Shown piece by piece: positions 55,942 through 63,227 of a stretch of DNA of 63,227 nt. The notes under the pieces were generated by a model that ran no database searches, was not told the DNA's origin, and saw nothing but the letters and a program-made list of their open reading frames with translations. The DNA lies in contig NZ_WUTW01000003.1 of the NCBI RefSeq assembly GCF_009831215.1, positions 1 through 63,227 of the forward strand, in the 5' to 3' direction. How positions within the stretch are numbered: position 1 is the stretch's first letter; every line of letters begins with the position of its first letter. The DNA is from Actinomadura rayongensis. Lineage in GTDB: Bacteria > Actinomycetota > Actinomycetes > Streptosporangiales > Streptosporangiaceae. The translations under genes and the position numbers were made by a program.

Positions 55942-56901
55942 TCATGGGCGGGGGCGTGGGGTCGCGGCTCGGTGGAGGCGGTCGGCGATCTCGTGGAGCA
56001 CCGGGATCAGTTCCGGCGGGTCCAGGATTTCGAAGTCGACTCCCTTCACCGCGACGTACAGGGCCAGTTCCTCCAGCGAGTTCGAGCCGGTGTGGAACAC
56101 GCACGTGCGGTCGTCCACGGCCTCCAGACGTCCGGCCGCGGGCGAGGTGCGGGGGGCCATCCGCTCCAGCGGCGCGTGGAAGAGGACCCGCGCCTGGTAG
56201 CGGTACGGCGCCGCGCTGATCGAGTGGGAGATGTAGGCGGCCGGGTCGCCGTCGGGGAGCGGACGCGGCGCGAAGCGGGCGCCGGGCGGCCCGAGCGGCG
56301 GCTCGATCCGGTCGGCGCGGAACGTCCGCCAGTCGTCCCTGCCGAGATCCCACGCCAGCAGGTACCAACGGCGGGACGTGTGGACGAGCCGGTACGGCTC
56401 CAGCTCCCGCGACGACGTCCGGTAGCGCACGCGTATCCGGCGGTGGTCGCGGCACGCCGTGGCGAGCGCGGCCAGCAGGTCCGCGCTCACCCCCGTGTCG
56501 GCGGCGCTCGCCAGCGACACCGTCATCGTCTGCAGCGCGGTCACCCGGTGCCGGATTCGGGACGGCAGCACCTGCTGGACCTTCGCCAGGGCCCGCAGCG
56601 CCGCCTCCTCCATACCCGCGACGGTCCCGGTCGCCGCCGTCCGCAGGCTGATGACGACGGCGACGGCCTCCTCGTCGTCCAGGAGCAGCGGCGGCAGATT
56701 CGCGCCGATCCCGAGCCGGTAGCCGCCGAGCGCGCCGGGCGTGGCCTCGACCGGGTAGCCCAGCCCGCGCAGCCGCTCGACGTCCCGCCGCAGCGTGCGG
56801 ATTCCGACGCCGAGACGTTCGGCGAGTTCGGCGCCGGTCCAGTCCGCCCGGGACTGGAGCAGGGAGAGTAGCCGCAGCAGCCGGGCCGACGTTTCCAGCA
56901 T
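55942..56901 (-). CDS. WYL-domain (YafY-like) transcriptional regulator
   Basis: 319 residues from ATG 56901. An N-terminal HTH_11 domain (TARLLRLLSLLQ region; WTGAELAERLGVGIRTLRRD) is followed by a WYL domain (about 140-200; RIRVRYRTSS then LVHTSRRWYLLAWD) and a C-terminal WCX-like extension. WYL domains bind nucleic acids or small ligands. It is divergent from the epoxide hydrolase with a 62-base gap holding an inverted repeat, so it most likely controls that gene and itself. Confidence 0.9.
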   Translation of the reverse strand: MLETSARLLRLLSLLQSRADWTGAELAERLGVGIRTLRRDVERLRGLGYPVEATPGALGGYRLGIGANLPPLLLDDEEAVAVVISLRTAATGTVAGMEEAALRALAKVQQVLPSRIRHRVTALQTMTVSLASAADTGVSADLLAALATACRDHRRIRVRYRTSSRELEPYRLVHTSRRWYLLAWDLGRDDWRTFRADRIEPPLGPPGARFAPRPLPDGDPAAYISHSISAAPYRYQARVLFHAPLERMAPRTSPAAGRLEAVDDRTCVFHTGSNSLEELALYVAVKGVDFEILDPPELIPVLHEIADRLHRAATPRPRP

Positions 56902-56923
56902 GACCGCATCATGCCAAGAATCA

Positions 56924-56963
56924 GTGCCAGAACCTGACACCAATGCCGAATAGCGTCAGTTTC
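56924..56963. promoter_or_regulatory. Operator candidate between WYL regulator and epoxide hydrolase
   Basis: GTGCCAG-AAC-CTGACAC (56924-56940) is a near-perfect inverted repeat with one mismatch. A further half site GCGTCAGTTTC (56953-56963) is the inverted copy (9 of 11) of GAACCTGACAC (56930-56940). Position in the short divergent gap fits a regulator binding site. Confidence 0.5.
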
Positions 56964-58127
56964 ATGAACAGCGAAACCACCAGAGACCTGATCCCCTACC
57001 GCGTCGACGTGGAGGAGAGCGCGATCCAGAACCTGCGGTACCGGCTCCGCCGCACCCGCTGGGCTCCCGAGATCCCCGGCACCGGCTGGGAACGCGGCGT
57101 GCCGACCGCGTACCTCGGCAAGCTCGCCGACTACTGGGCCGCCGACTTCGACTGGCGCGTACAGGAGGCGGCGATCAACCGGTATCCCCAGTTCACGACC
57201 GTGATCGACGGCGCGAACGTCCACTTCCTGCACGTCCGCTCCGCCGAGCCGGACGCGACGCCGCTGCTGCTCCTGCACGGCTGGCCCGGCTCCGTCGTCG
57301 AGTTCCTCGACCTCGTCGAGCCGCTCACCGATCCGGTGGCGCACGGCGGCACGCCCGGCGACGCGTTCGACGTCGTCATCCCGTCCCTGCCCGGCTACGG
57401 CTTCTCCGGGCCGCTGACGAGCACCGGCTGGACCGACGGCCGGACGGCGGCGGCGCTGGCCGAGCTGATGTCCCGGCTCGGCTACGACCGCTACGGCGTG
57501 CAGGGCGGCGACGTCGGCGCGTTCGTCGCCCCGCTCATCGGCCGTCTGGCGCCCGACCGCGTGATCGGAATCCACGTCAACGCCCTGCTCACGTTCCCGA
57601 CCGGCGACCCGTCGGTCATGGGGGCGCTGAACGACGCCGAGCGGCGGCGGCTGGCCGGGTTCCAGGACTGGCGCGAGAACCTCGGCGCGTACATGCAGCT
57701 CCAGGCGACGCGCCCGCAGACCATCGCCGCCGCCCTGCACGACAGCCCCGCGGGCCAGCTCGCCTGGATCGTGGAGAAGTTCAAGGACTGGACCGATCCG
57801 TCCCGCGACCTGCCCGAAGAGGCCGTGGACCTCGACCGGATCCTCACCGACGTGAGCATCTACTGGTTCACCGAAACGGCCGGATCGGCGGCCCACACGT
57901 ACTACGAACGGTTCAACGACCCGTCCATGCACGCTCCGAGGAGCCGCGGGACGGTCCCGACGGGCGTCGCGGTCTTCCCGACCGACCTCTCGATCCGTCC
58001 ACTGGCCGAGCAGGTCCACAACGTGACGCACTGGACCGAATTCGATCGGGGCGGCCACTTCGCCGCCCTGGAGACCCCCGACCTGCTGACCACCGACCTG
58101 CGGGCCTTCTTCGCATCACTCAACTGA
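56964..58127 (+). CDS. Epoxide hydrolase (EHN family)
   Basis: 387 residues. The N-terminal epoxide hydrolase domain (PYRVDVEESAIQNLRYRLRRTRW) precedes an alpha/beta hydrolase fold with HGWPGS oxyanion motif, nucleophile Asp183 (QGGDVGA) and His365 (GGHFAA). It would open an epoxide to a diol in the cytoplasm. ATG 56964 is preferred because the operator-like repeats end just before it; ATG 56943 in the same frame is possible. No strong ribosome binding site is seen for either. Confidence 0.9.
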   Translation: MNSETTRDLIPYRVDVEESAIQNLRYRLRRTRWAPEIPGTGWERGVPTAYLGKLADYWAADFDWRVQEAAINRYPQFTTVIDGANVHFLHVRSAEPDATPLLLLHGWPGSVVEFLDLVEPLTDPVAHGGTPGDAFDVVIPSLPGYGFSGPLTSTGWTDGRTAAALAELMSRLGYDRYGVQGGDVGAFVAPLIGRLAPDRVIGIHVNALLTFPTGDPSVMGALNDAERRRLAGFQDWRENLGAYMQLQATRPQTIAAALHDSPAGQLAWIVEKFKDWTDPSRDLPEEAVDLDRILTDVSIYWFTETAGSAAHTYYERFNDPSMHAPRSRGTVPTGVAVFPTDLSIRPLAEQVHNVTHWTEFDRGGHFAALETPDLLTTDLRAFFASLN

Positions 58128-58318
58128 CACCCCGGCTCACGGAAAGGACCCCCGCGCACGGAGCCGGGCAGGCATCGGCTTTGGTGCCACAGGTGACCAG
58201 GAGATGCGGGGTGATGGTCGGCCTGTCCGGTCTGCGTTCCGGTCCCGCTGGTTGCCGGTTAAGGCCAGTTGTGAGGTTTTGCGGGGCTGAGGTTTCGGCC
58301 GAGGGTGATGCTGGGTGG

Positions 58319-61309
58319 ATGGTGCGGTGGGCGAAGAACCCCTGGGTGCTGGGGGTGGTGGCCAGTGTGGGTGCGGGGGTGCCGCCGCTGGTGGTTCCGG
58401 CGGGCTGGCCGTTGGTGTGGCGGGCGGTGATCGCGGCGGTGGTCGCGGGGCTGGCCGGGGCGAGCGGGTCGTATTTCGGTGTGGTGCTGTCCCGGGCCGA
58501 GGAGTCCGCCGCGGCCCGGGAGGCGTTGGCGGCGGTGCTGGAGCCGCTGCAGGTGCCGCGGCCCGAGCTCGCCTCCGGCGGGGACGATCCGACGGAGGCG
58601 GCTCGGGCGCGCGCTGTGCTGGAGGACCTGCTGCCGCAGTGGTGCCCGACCCGGTTCTGGGGACGGCGCGCCGAGTTGGACCGATGGTGGGCGTGGTGCC
58701 GGGACGAGGCGGTATCGGGGCTGCTGGTGATGGACGGGCCCGGCGGGTGCGGGAAGACCCGGCTGGCGTTGCGGGCCGCCGCGCAGTCGGCCGGGGACGG
58801 GTGGGTGACCGGGTGGCTGGGTGAGGGAAAGGCCGCCGCGCTGGCGGACGCCGCAGCGGCAGTGCCCGGGGGCAAGGTGTTGGCCTTGGTCGATGACGCC
58901 GACTCCCGCACGGATCTGGGGGCGCTGCTGGAAGCAATGGCGGGATACCGAGGACAGGCGCGGCTGCGGGTCGTGCTGATCGCCCGCAACGGCTCCGGGC
59001 TGGTCCAAGCGCTGGCCGGGCGGATCCCCGAGCGGCATGCCGCGCTGGTGAAAGCCGCGGCGGTGATGTCGCTGCAACCACTGGGCGAGTCCGCTGATCT
59101 GGTCCGCTGGTACGGGGAGGCGGTGCACGCGTTCGCCCATGCCCGCGGCGTTACTCCGCCGCCGGTGTCTGCAATGGTGGCGCCGATACGCGCCGGACAG
59201 ACCCTGATAGAGGTGCTGGCCGAGGCGATGGCCGCAGTGCTGCGCACAACACCGCCCACCGCGCCGCCTGGGGTACCGACGCCGGTCGATGAGGTAGCGC
59301 GGGTGCTGATGGAGCACGAGGCACGCTGGTGGCGCGCGACGGCGGCAGCGGACCGGTGGGGCCTCGCGGACGTTACCGATGTGCTGCTGGCCCGGGTGAT
59401 GGTCGCGCTGGTGCTGTTCGCCCCGGCGGGCGATCAGGCGGCCGTGCGGATCCTGCGCCGGATCCCCGAACTGGCCGACGCCTCCAGCGAACGGGTGCTC
59501 AATCTGGCCCGCTGGGCCCACGCCCTATACCCAGCCGACACCAGCGCGGGGATGCGGGTCGGCCCGGACGTGCTCACCGACTGGTTCGTCACCACCCACC
59601 TCACCAACCAGCCCGCCAGCACCGGCAGCGACACAACAGACGCCACAGGCGACACCTCGGAGTTCGCACGGCATCTGCTCACCGGACTGGAGGAGGAGCA
59701 GGCCGGGCGGGTGCTGACCGTGCTGGCCCGCGCCGGTGAGCACCACCCGCCGGCACAGCGGCTGTTCGAACAGGTCCTGGACGGGGATCCAGTACGACGG
59801 GCCCACTACGCCGTCCACGCCGCGCTCACCACCACCCGCCGCCATGACCTGGACCTCGCCACCGCCGCCGCCCTGGCCCGAGCCGACCTCGACCCCGACA
59901 CCACCACCCGCCTCACCGCCCTCATCCCCGACCACGCCCTACCGCACTGCGCCCTCGCCCTGGCCCGCCACCACCTGCGCCACGCCCGCACCACCACCCA
60001 CCGCCCTGACGCCGCCCTTGCCCTGCACTACATCGCGGTCGCTCTGGACCAGGTCGGCGAGTACCACGAAGGACTGCAGGCGGCGCGAGAAGCTGTCACG
60101 CTCTTCCGTGAACTGGCCGCAGAAAACCCCACCCACCTTCCCGGCCTCGCTAGCGCCCTGCGCAGCCTCACCGTCGCTCTGGACCGGGTCGGCGAGTACG
60201 ACGAGGAACTACAAGTCGCACGAGAAGCCCTCACGCTCTCCCGCGACATAGCCGCCGACAACCCCACCCACCGCCTCGAACTCGCCAACGCCCTAAGCAA
60301 CCTCGCTGCCACTCTGAACGAGGTCGGCGAGTACCACGAGGGACTGCACGTCGCGCAGGAAGCCGTCGCACTCTCCCGCGAACTGGCCGCCGACTACCCC
60401 GCCCATCGCCCCGAACTCGCCGCTGCCCTGCGCAGGCTCACTGCCGCTCTGGATCAGGTCGGCGAGTATGACGAGGGACTGCAGGCCGCGCGAGAAGCCG
60501 TCACACTCTGCCGTGAACTGGCCGCCGGCAACGCCACCCATCGCCCCGAACTCGCTAGCGCTCTAAGCAACCTCGCCGTCGCTCTGAGCCTCGTCGGCGA
60601 GTACGACGAGGAACTGCAGGCCGAGCGAGAAGCCATCGCGCTCCGCCGGGACCTGGCCGCCAGCAACCCCGCCCACCGCCCCACCCTCGCCTCTGCATTG
60701 CACAACCTCGCTGCGACTCTGTATCAGGTCGGCGAGCACGACGAGGGACTGCAGGCCGCGCGAGAAGCCGTCACACTCTGCCGTGAACTGGCCGCCGGCA
60801 ACGCCACCCACCGCCCCGAACTCGCTAGCGCCCTGCGCATCCTCACCGTCGCTCTGGCCCAGGTCGGCGAGTACGACGAGGGACTGCGCGTCGCGCGAGA
60901 AGCCGTCACACTTTATCGAGACCTGGCCGCCGACCACTCCACCCACCGCCTCGCCCTCGCCTCTGCATTGCACAACCTCGCTGCCACTCTGTATCAGATC
61001 GATGAGTACGACGAGGGACTGCACGTCGCGCGAGAAACTGTCGCACTCTGCCGAGACTTGGCCGCCAGCAACCCCGCCCACCGCCCCACCCTCGCCTCTG
61101 CATTGCACAACCTCGCTGCCACTCTGGACCAGGTCGGCGAGTACCGTGAGGGGCTGCGGACGGCGCGAGAGGCGGTCACGCTTTACCGCGACTTGGCCGC
61201 TCGCCACCCGAAGCGGTTCCGCCAGGTTTACCTCCACGCCCGGGGCAACCTGCAACGTCGCATGGCCGAACGAGGCGACCACGACGACGCCATCACCTTC
61301 GACCTGTAA
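58319..61309 (+). CDS. Membrane-associated STAND NTPase with tetratricopeptide repeats
   Basis: 996 residues from ATG 58319, placed just before two hydrophobic segments (WVLGVVASVGAGVPPLVV and AVIAAVVAGLAGASGSYFG); the frame is open from 58181. A P-loop NTPase follows, with Walker A GPGGCGKT near residue 140 and Walker B-like LALVDDADS. The last 430 residues contain nine TPR-like units of 45 residues. Such proteins are common in actinomycete accessory regions, of unknown function; STAND NTPases often act as sensors in signalling or defence. The gene lies in a patch of less regular codon use. Confidence 0.85.
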   Translation: MVRWAKNPWVLGVVASVGAGVPPLVVPAGWPLVWRAVIAAVVAGLAGASGSYFGVVLSRAEESAAAREALAAVLEPLQVPRPELASGGDDPTEAARARAVLEDLLPQWCPTRFWGRRAELDRWWAWCRDEAVSGLLVMDGPGGCGKTRLALRAAAQSAGDGWVTGWLGEGKAAALADAAAAVPGGKVLALVDDADSRTDLGALLEAMAGYRGQARLRVVLIARNGSGLVQALAGRIPERHAALVKAAAVMSLQPLGESADLVRWYGEAVHAFAHARGVTPPPVSAMVAPIRAGQTLIEVLAEAMAAVLRTTPPTAPPGVPTPVDEVARVLMEHEARWWRATAAADRWGLADVTDVLLARVMVALVLFAPAGDQAAVRILRRIPELADASSERVLNLARWAHALYPADTSAGMRVGPDVLTDWFVTTHLTNQPASTGSDTTDATGDTSEFARHLLTGLEEEQAGRVLTVLARAGEHHPPAQRLFEQVLDGDPVRRAHYAVHAALTTTRRHDLDLATAAALARADLDPDTTTRLTALIPDHALPHCALALARHHLRHARTTTHRPDAALALHYIAVALDQVGEYHEGLQAAREAVTLFRELAAENPTHLPGLASALRSLTVALDRVGEYDEELQVAREALTLSRDIAADNPTHRLELANALSNLAATLNEVGEYHEGLHVAQEAVALSRELAADYPAHRPELAAALRRLTAALDQVGEYDEGLQAAREAVTLCRELAAGNATHRPELASALSNLAVALSLVGEYDEELQAEREAIALRRDLAASNPAHRPTLASALHNLAATLYQVGEHDEGLQAAREAVTLCRELAAGNATHRPELASALRILTVALAQVGEYDEGLRVAREAVTLYRDLAADHSTHRLALASALHNLAATLYQIDEYDEGLHVARETVALCRDLAASNPAHRPTLASALHNLAATLDQVGEYREGLRTAREAVTLYRDLAARHPKRFRQVYLHARGNLQRRMAERGDHDDAITFDL
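60011..61225 (+). repeat. Nine tandem 135-bp TPR-encoding units
   Basis: Units of exactly 135 bases encode the pattern LAxAL..L..AL..VGEYxEGL..AREAV.L.R.LAA. Units 4 and 6 share 92 bases with a single mismatch (60470-60561 and 60740-60831), showing recent duplication or gene conversion. Confidence 0.9.
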
Positions 61310-61395
61310 ATCCCTCCCCAGGGACGAACCTGGCCGCCGCCTGCTGCGCCCACGCCATCCGGACAGCGACATAGGCTCGGCGGCCCACCCGGGGC

Positions 61396-61800
61396 ATGGC
61401 GGCGTTCCTGGTGTCAGTGCTGATCCGGGTCGGGGCCGGGTGCGCGGTCGCCGCCGCGATGGCCCACGACGGCCAGGTCACCGAGGCGACGGCGGCGTTC
61501 GGGCTCGGGATCGCCGCTCCCCTGGTGATCGAGAAGCTGGCCCGCCAGGTCCCGCTCACCCTGGACACCCAGGCCGTCCTGGAACCTGAGCCCGAGCCCC
61601 CAGCGGCCGGTACAACCCCGCCCGGCGCGGCGTACGCGCCGACAGCAGACTCGGCAGGATCATCGGCGCTAGCCCGCACCCCGGCTCCCCGCCAAACGGT
61701 CCCCGACACCCCCGAACCTCATCACCCCGCCGAGCACACGTCCGTCTTCCCCTGGCCGCCGCAGACCTGGACGTTGCAGACCCGGCCGACGCGAATCTGA
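61396..61800 (+). CDS. Small membrane protein
   Basis: 134 residues in the open frame. The first 55 residues carry two hydrophobic segments (AFLVSVLIRVGAGCAVAAAMA and ATAAFGLGIAAPLVI) and then EKLARQVPL, a pattern I have seen beside TPR/STAND genes in actinomycetes. From about residue 70 the sequence is low-complexity Pro/Ala, and the last 20 residues overlap pentapeptide-repeat sequence in another frame, so the true C-terminus may have been changed by a frameshift. It follows the TPR gene by 86 bases and may be its partner. Confidence 0.6.
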   Translation: MAAFLVSVLIRVGAGCAVAAAMAHDGQVTEATAAFGLGIAAPLVIEKLARQVPLTLDTQAVLEPEPEPPAAGTTPPGAAYAPTADSAGSSALARTPAPRQTVPDTPEPHHPAEHTSVFPWPPQTWTLQTRPTRI

Positions 61801-62033
61801 CCGGCGCGAACCTGAACAGCGCGAATTTGACCCGAGCGGACCTGACCTGCGCGAACCTGTACGGTGCGGACCTGACGGGCGCGACAGAGATGCAGGTGCG
61901 GTCGTCGGTAGGAACGCGCTGGCCTGCGGGGATGGCCGAGCGGATGCGGTTGCGGTCGGATGAGGTCGTCCCGGGGGCGTGGGTGGTCGCCGGGCGTCAG
62001 GGTCCAGACCGGACGGCCGTCCCGTCCAGGTGA
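61761..62033 (+). pseudogene. Pentapeptide-repeat gene fragment
   Basis: In the frame beginning at 61761 the translation shows nine or so A(D/N)LxxA pentapeptides (ADLDVADPADANLTGANLNS and onwards to YGADLTGA), continuing to a stop at 62033. The frame has no start codon upstream, only a TTG at 61827 inside the repeats. It appears to be the decayed remnant of a larger pentapeptide-repeat protein. Confidence 0.55.
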
Positions 62034-62073
62034 TTCGGGCGGGGCTGATAGCCCCTGCAGCCCGACGCCGCGC

Positions 62074-62916
62074 ATGGCGTTTTCGCGTGACCCCGATCTC
62101 GACCAGTGCCCCGACGAACTACGTCCACTGATCGCCCGATGCCTGTCCAAGGACCCGGCGCAGCGCCCGCGGCCCGCAGAACTCATCCGCGAGCTGTGGC
62201 CCGGTCCGGCGCCGCCGCCGGCGGACTGGCTTCCGCCCGCCATCATCGCCCAGATGGGCGCCTATCGCGCCGCACCACCGCCGGCACCCTTTCCCTTCCG
62301 AGCTCGGCGGGTCGACCGCAGGATGCTGATCGCGGCGGGCGTCGGCGCCTTCGCTACGCTCATCATCTGCGGGCTTGTGATCGCCGTCATGCCCGACAAC
62401 TCTTCAGCGGACCATGGCGGCTCCCCGGGCGCCGACCCTTCGACCGCGGCCCGGGCAACAGCCGGTACTGCCAAGGACCCGTCCCCGTCTCGGCCCGCCC
62501 AGACGGTCTATCTGACAGATCTCGACCCCGTCAGCCAGACCGCAAACGTCCTCGACCCGCGCCAGACCTGGACGGACCGCCCGGTCATCATCGACGGGCG
62601 CACCCATGAACATGGCATCACCGTCGGCCTCGGCTGCGACAACCAGATCCGCGAGTACGCCCTCAGCCGCAGATATGGCCACTTCCGCGCCACCCTGGGA
62701 CTGGCCGACGACACCCCGAACGCCGCACCGACATCAATGAAGATCGCCGGCGACGGAAAGACGATCCGGTCGCAAACCCTGCGGCTCGGCCACCCCCTCA
62801 CCGTCGACCTGGACGTGCGTGGCCTGATACGTCTCAGCCTCACCGTCGACGCGAACGACACGTGCAGAGACGGCACCATCGAAATCGCCCTCGGCGACCC
62901 CCTGCTCGAACCATGA
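62074..62916 (+). pseudogene. 5'-truncated Ser/Thr protein kinase with membrane segment and NPCBM-like domain
   Basis: The first 40 codons (DELRPLIARCLSKDPAQRPR and PAELIREL) are the last helices of a Hanks-type kinase domain; all catalytic motifs are missing. Next come a Pro-rich stretch, a membrane segment (MLIAAGVGAFATLIICGLVIAV) and an extracellular NPCBM-like sugar-binding domain (THEHGITVGLGC, YGHFRATLGLADD). The kinase N-terminal part is absent from the window, so the gene was cut by deletion or insertion. ATG 62074 might still allow expression of the sensor part. Confidence 0.75.
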
Positions 62917-63049
62917 CCGCCTCGGAACACTCATGCCACACAACGACCGCCTCGACAGCGATGCCGGACGACGCAGGAACGGGAATCGGGCGTCGGCCAC
63001 CTAGCCACGGGCGACCAGTTCGCGACCAGTTCGAGCACCGGGAGGGGGC

Positions 63050-63099
63050 GTGGGGGCGGAGCCCCCACATCGGGGGGTTCGGGGGGTCGTCCCCCCGAT
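63050..63099. terminator. Tandem GC-rich hairpins
   Basis: GTGGGGGC-GGA-GCCCCCAC (63050-63068) is followed by a second stem ATCGGGGGG / CCCCCCGAT (63069-63099). They lie between the kinase fragment and the tRNA gene and could end transcription from either side. Confidence 0.55.
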
Positions 63100-63122
63100 A
63101 AACACAGCGGGCCCTCGCGGAA

Positions 63123-63139
63123 GGTGCGCGAAGCGCACC
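63123..63139 (-). terminator. Hairpin downstream of the tRNA gene
   Basis: GGTGCGC-GAA-GCGCACC is a perfect 7-bp stem, 20 bases past the 3' end of the minus-strand tRNA, in the usual place for its terminator. Confidence 0.5.
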
Positions 63140-63159
63140 GACCACAAGAGCCCGACTCG

Positions 63160-63227
63160 TGGAGCTATGGGGATTCGAACCCCAGACCTCCTCCATGCCA
63201 TGGAGGCGCGCTACCAACTGCGCCATA
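63160..63227 (-). tRNA. tRNA-Ala (anticodon GGC), 5' end cut by the window edge
   Basis: On the minus strand the D-arm GCGCAGTTGGTAGCGC, anticodon stem CCTCC/GGAGG with loop ATGGCAT (anticodon GGC at 63199-63197), T-arm TGGGG-TTCGAAT-CCCCA and acceptor strand TAGCTCC plus discriminator A are all present. The CCA is not encoded. The first five bases of the acceptor stem lie beyond position 63227. Confidence 0.93.

Noticed and set aside
60011..61225. CRISPR or satellite repeat
   Set aside because: The 135-bp periodicity matches TPR protein units in one reading frame.
62840..63226. 128-codon minus-strand open frame at the right edge
   Set aside because: It runs through the tRNA-Ala gene and its terminators; the peptide is the typical translation of a tRNA (VWGSNPHSS).

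Overview
The window is high-GC actinomycete DNA. Reading frames have G/C in nearly all third positions, GTG and TTG starts are common, and gene content includes a DrrAB-type drug exporter, an AfsR/SARP-like regulator, a modular type I polyketide synthase, ECF sigma factor, PucR, LAL and WYL regulators, two Ser/Thr kinases (one truncated) and a cutinase closely resembling the Thermobifida enzymes. An Actinomadura-like member of the Streptosporangiales is my best guess (inference; no 16S sequence lies inside the window). The left edge holds the promoter and leader region of an rRNA operon that runs off the window to the left. The right edge holds most of a tRNA-Ala (anticodon GGC).

Layout. 1-570: rrn leader and two rrn promoters on the minus strand. 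570-7031: drug ABC exporter pair, a large AfsR-like regulator, a VOC protein and a baeRF-type protein. 7036-12386: a tightly overlapping four-gene minus-strand operon (DUF4365 nuclease-like protein, unknown protein, winged-helix-like protein, double-ATPase of HerA type). It looks like an uncharacterised defence or DNA-processing system and is the main candidate for something new. 12744-18908: desaturase, DUF1877-like protein, FMN-binding oxidase, winged-helix protein, membrane-anchored Ser/Thr kinase and secreted lipase. 19174-32848: a lipid-type polyketide locus with TetR regulator, acyl-CoA ligase, LuxR-type small regulator, WS/DGAT-like acyltransferase, a 2822-residue fully reducing PKS and a patatin-like phospholipase. 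32933-46815: secreted FN3 protein, polyester hydrolase/cutinase, an ECF sigma/anti-sigma/CAP fusion, PucR regulator, secreted unknown, a degenerate GalE-like epimerase, a LAL regulator and a secreted alpha-lytic-type protease. 47169-55872: a six-gene operon coupling a Dpp/Opp-type ABC importer to two sulfatases. 55942-58127: divergent WYL regulator and epoxide hydrolase. 58319-63227: STAND/TPR protein, small membrane protein, decayed pentapeptide-repeat and kinase fragments, then tRNA-Ala.

How the genes fit together. In the PKS locus, the WS/DGAT-like enzyme, PKS and patatin are co-directional, with a 29-bp gap followed by a 4-bp ATGA overlap. With the acyl-CoA ligase nearby this recalls FadD-Pks-Pap lipid loci of mycobacteria: a ligase activates a fatty acyl starter, the single reducing module extends it (the AT motif suggests methylmalonyl units), and an acyltransferase or lipase handles the product. 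In the sulfatase operon the importer and sulfatases are translationally coupled, suggesting uptake or scavenging of a sulfated organic compound. The four-gene HerA/DUF4365 operon begins with a leucine TTA codon behind a palindromic operator-like site. These functional readings are inferences from families and context.
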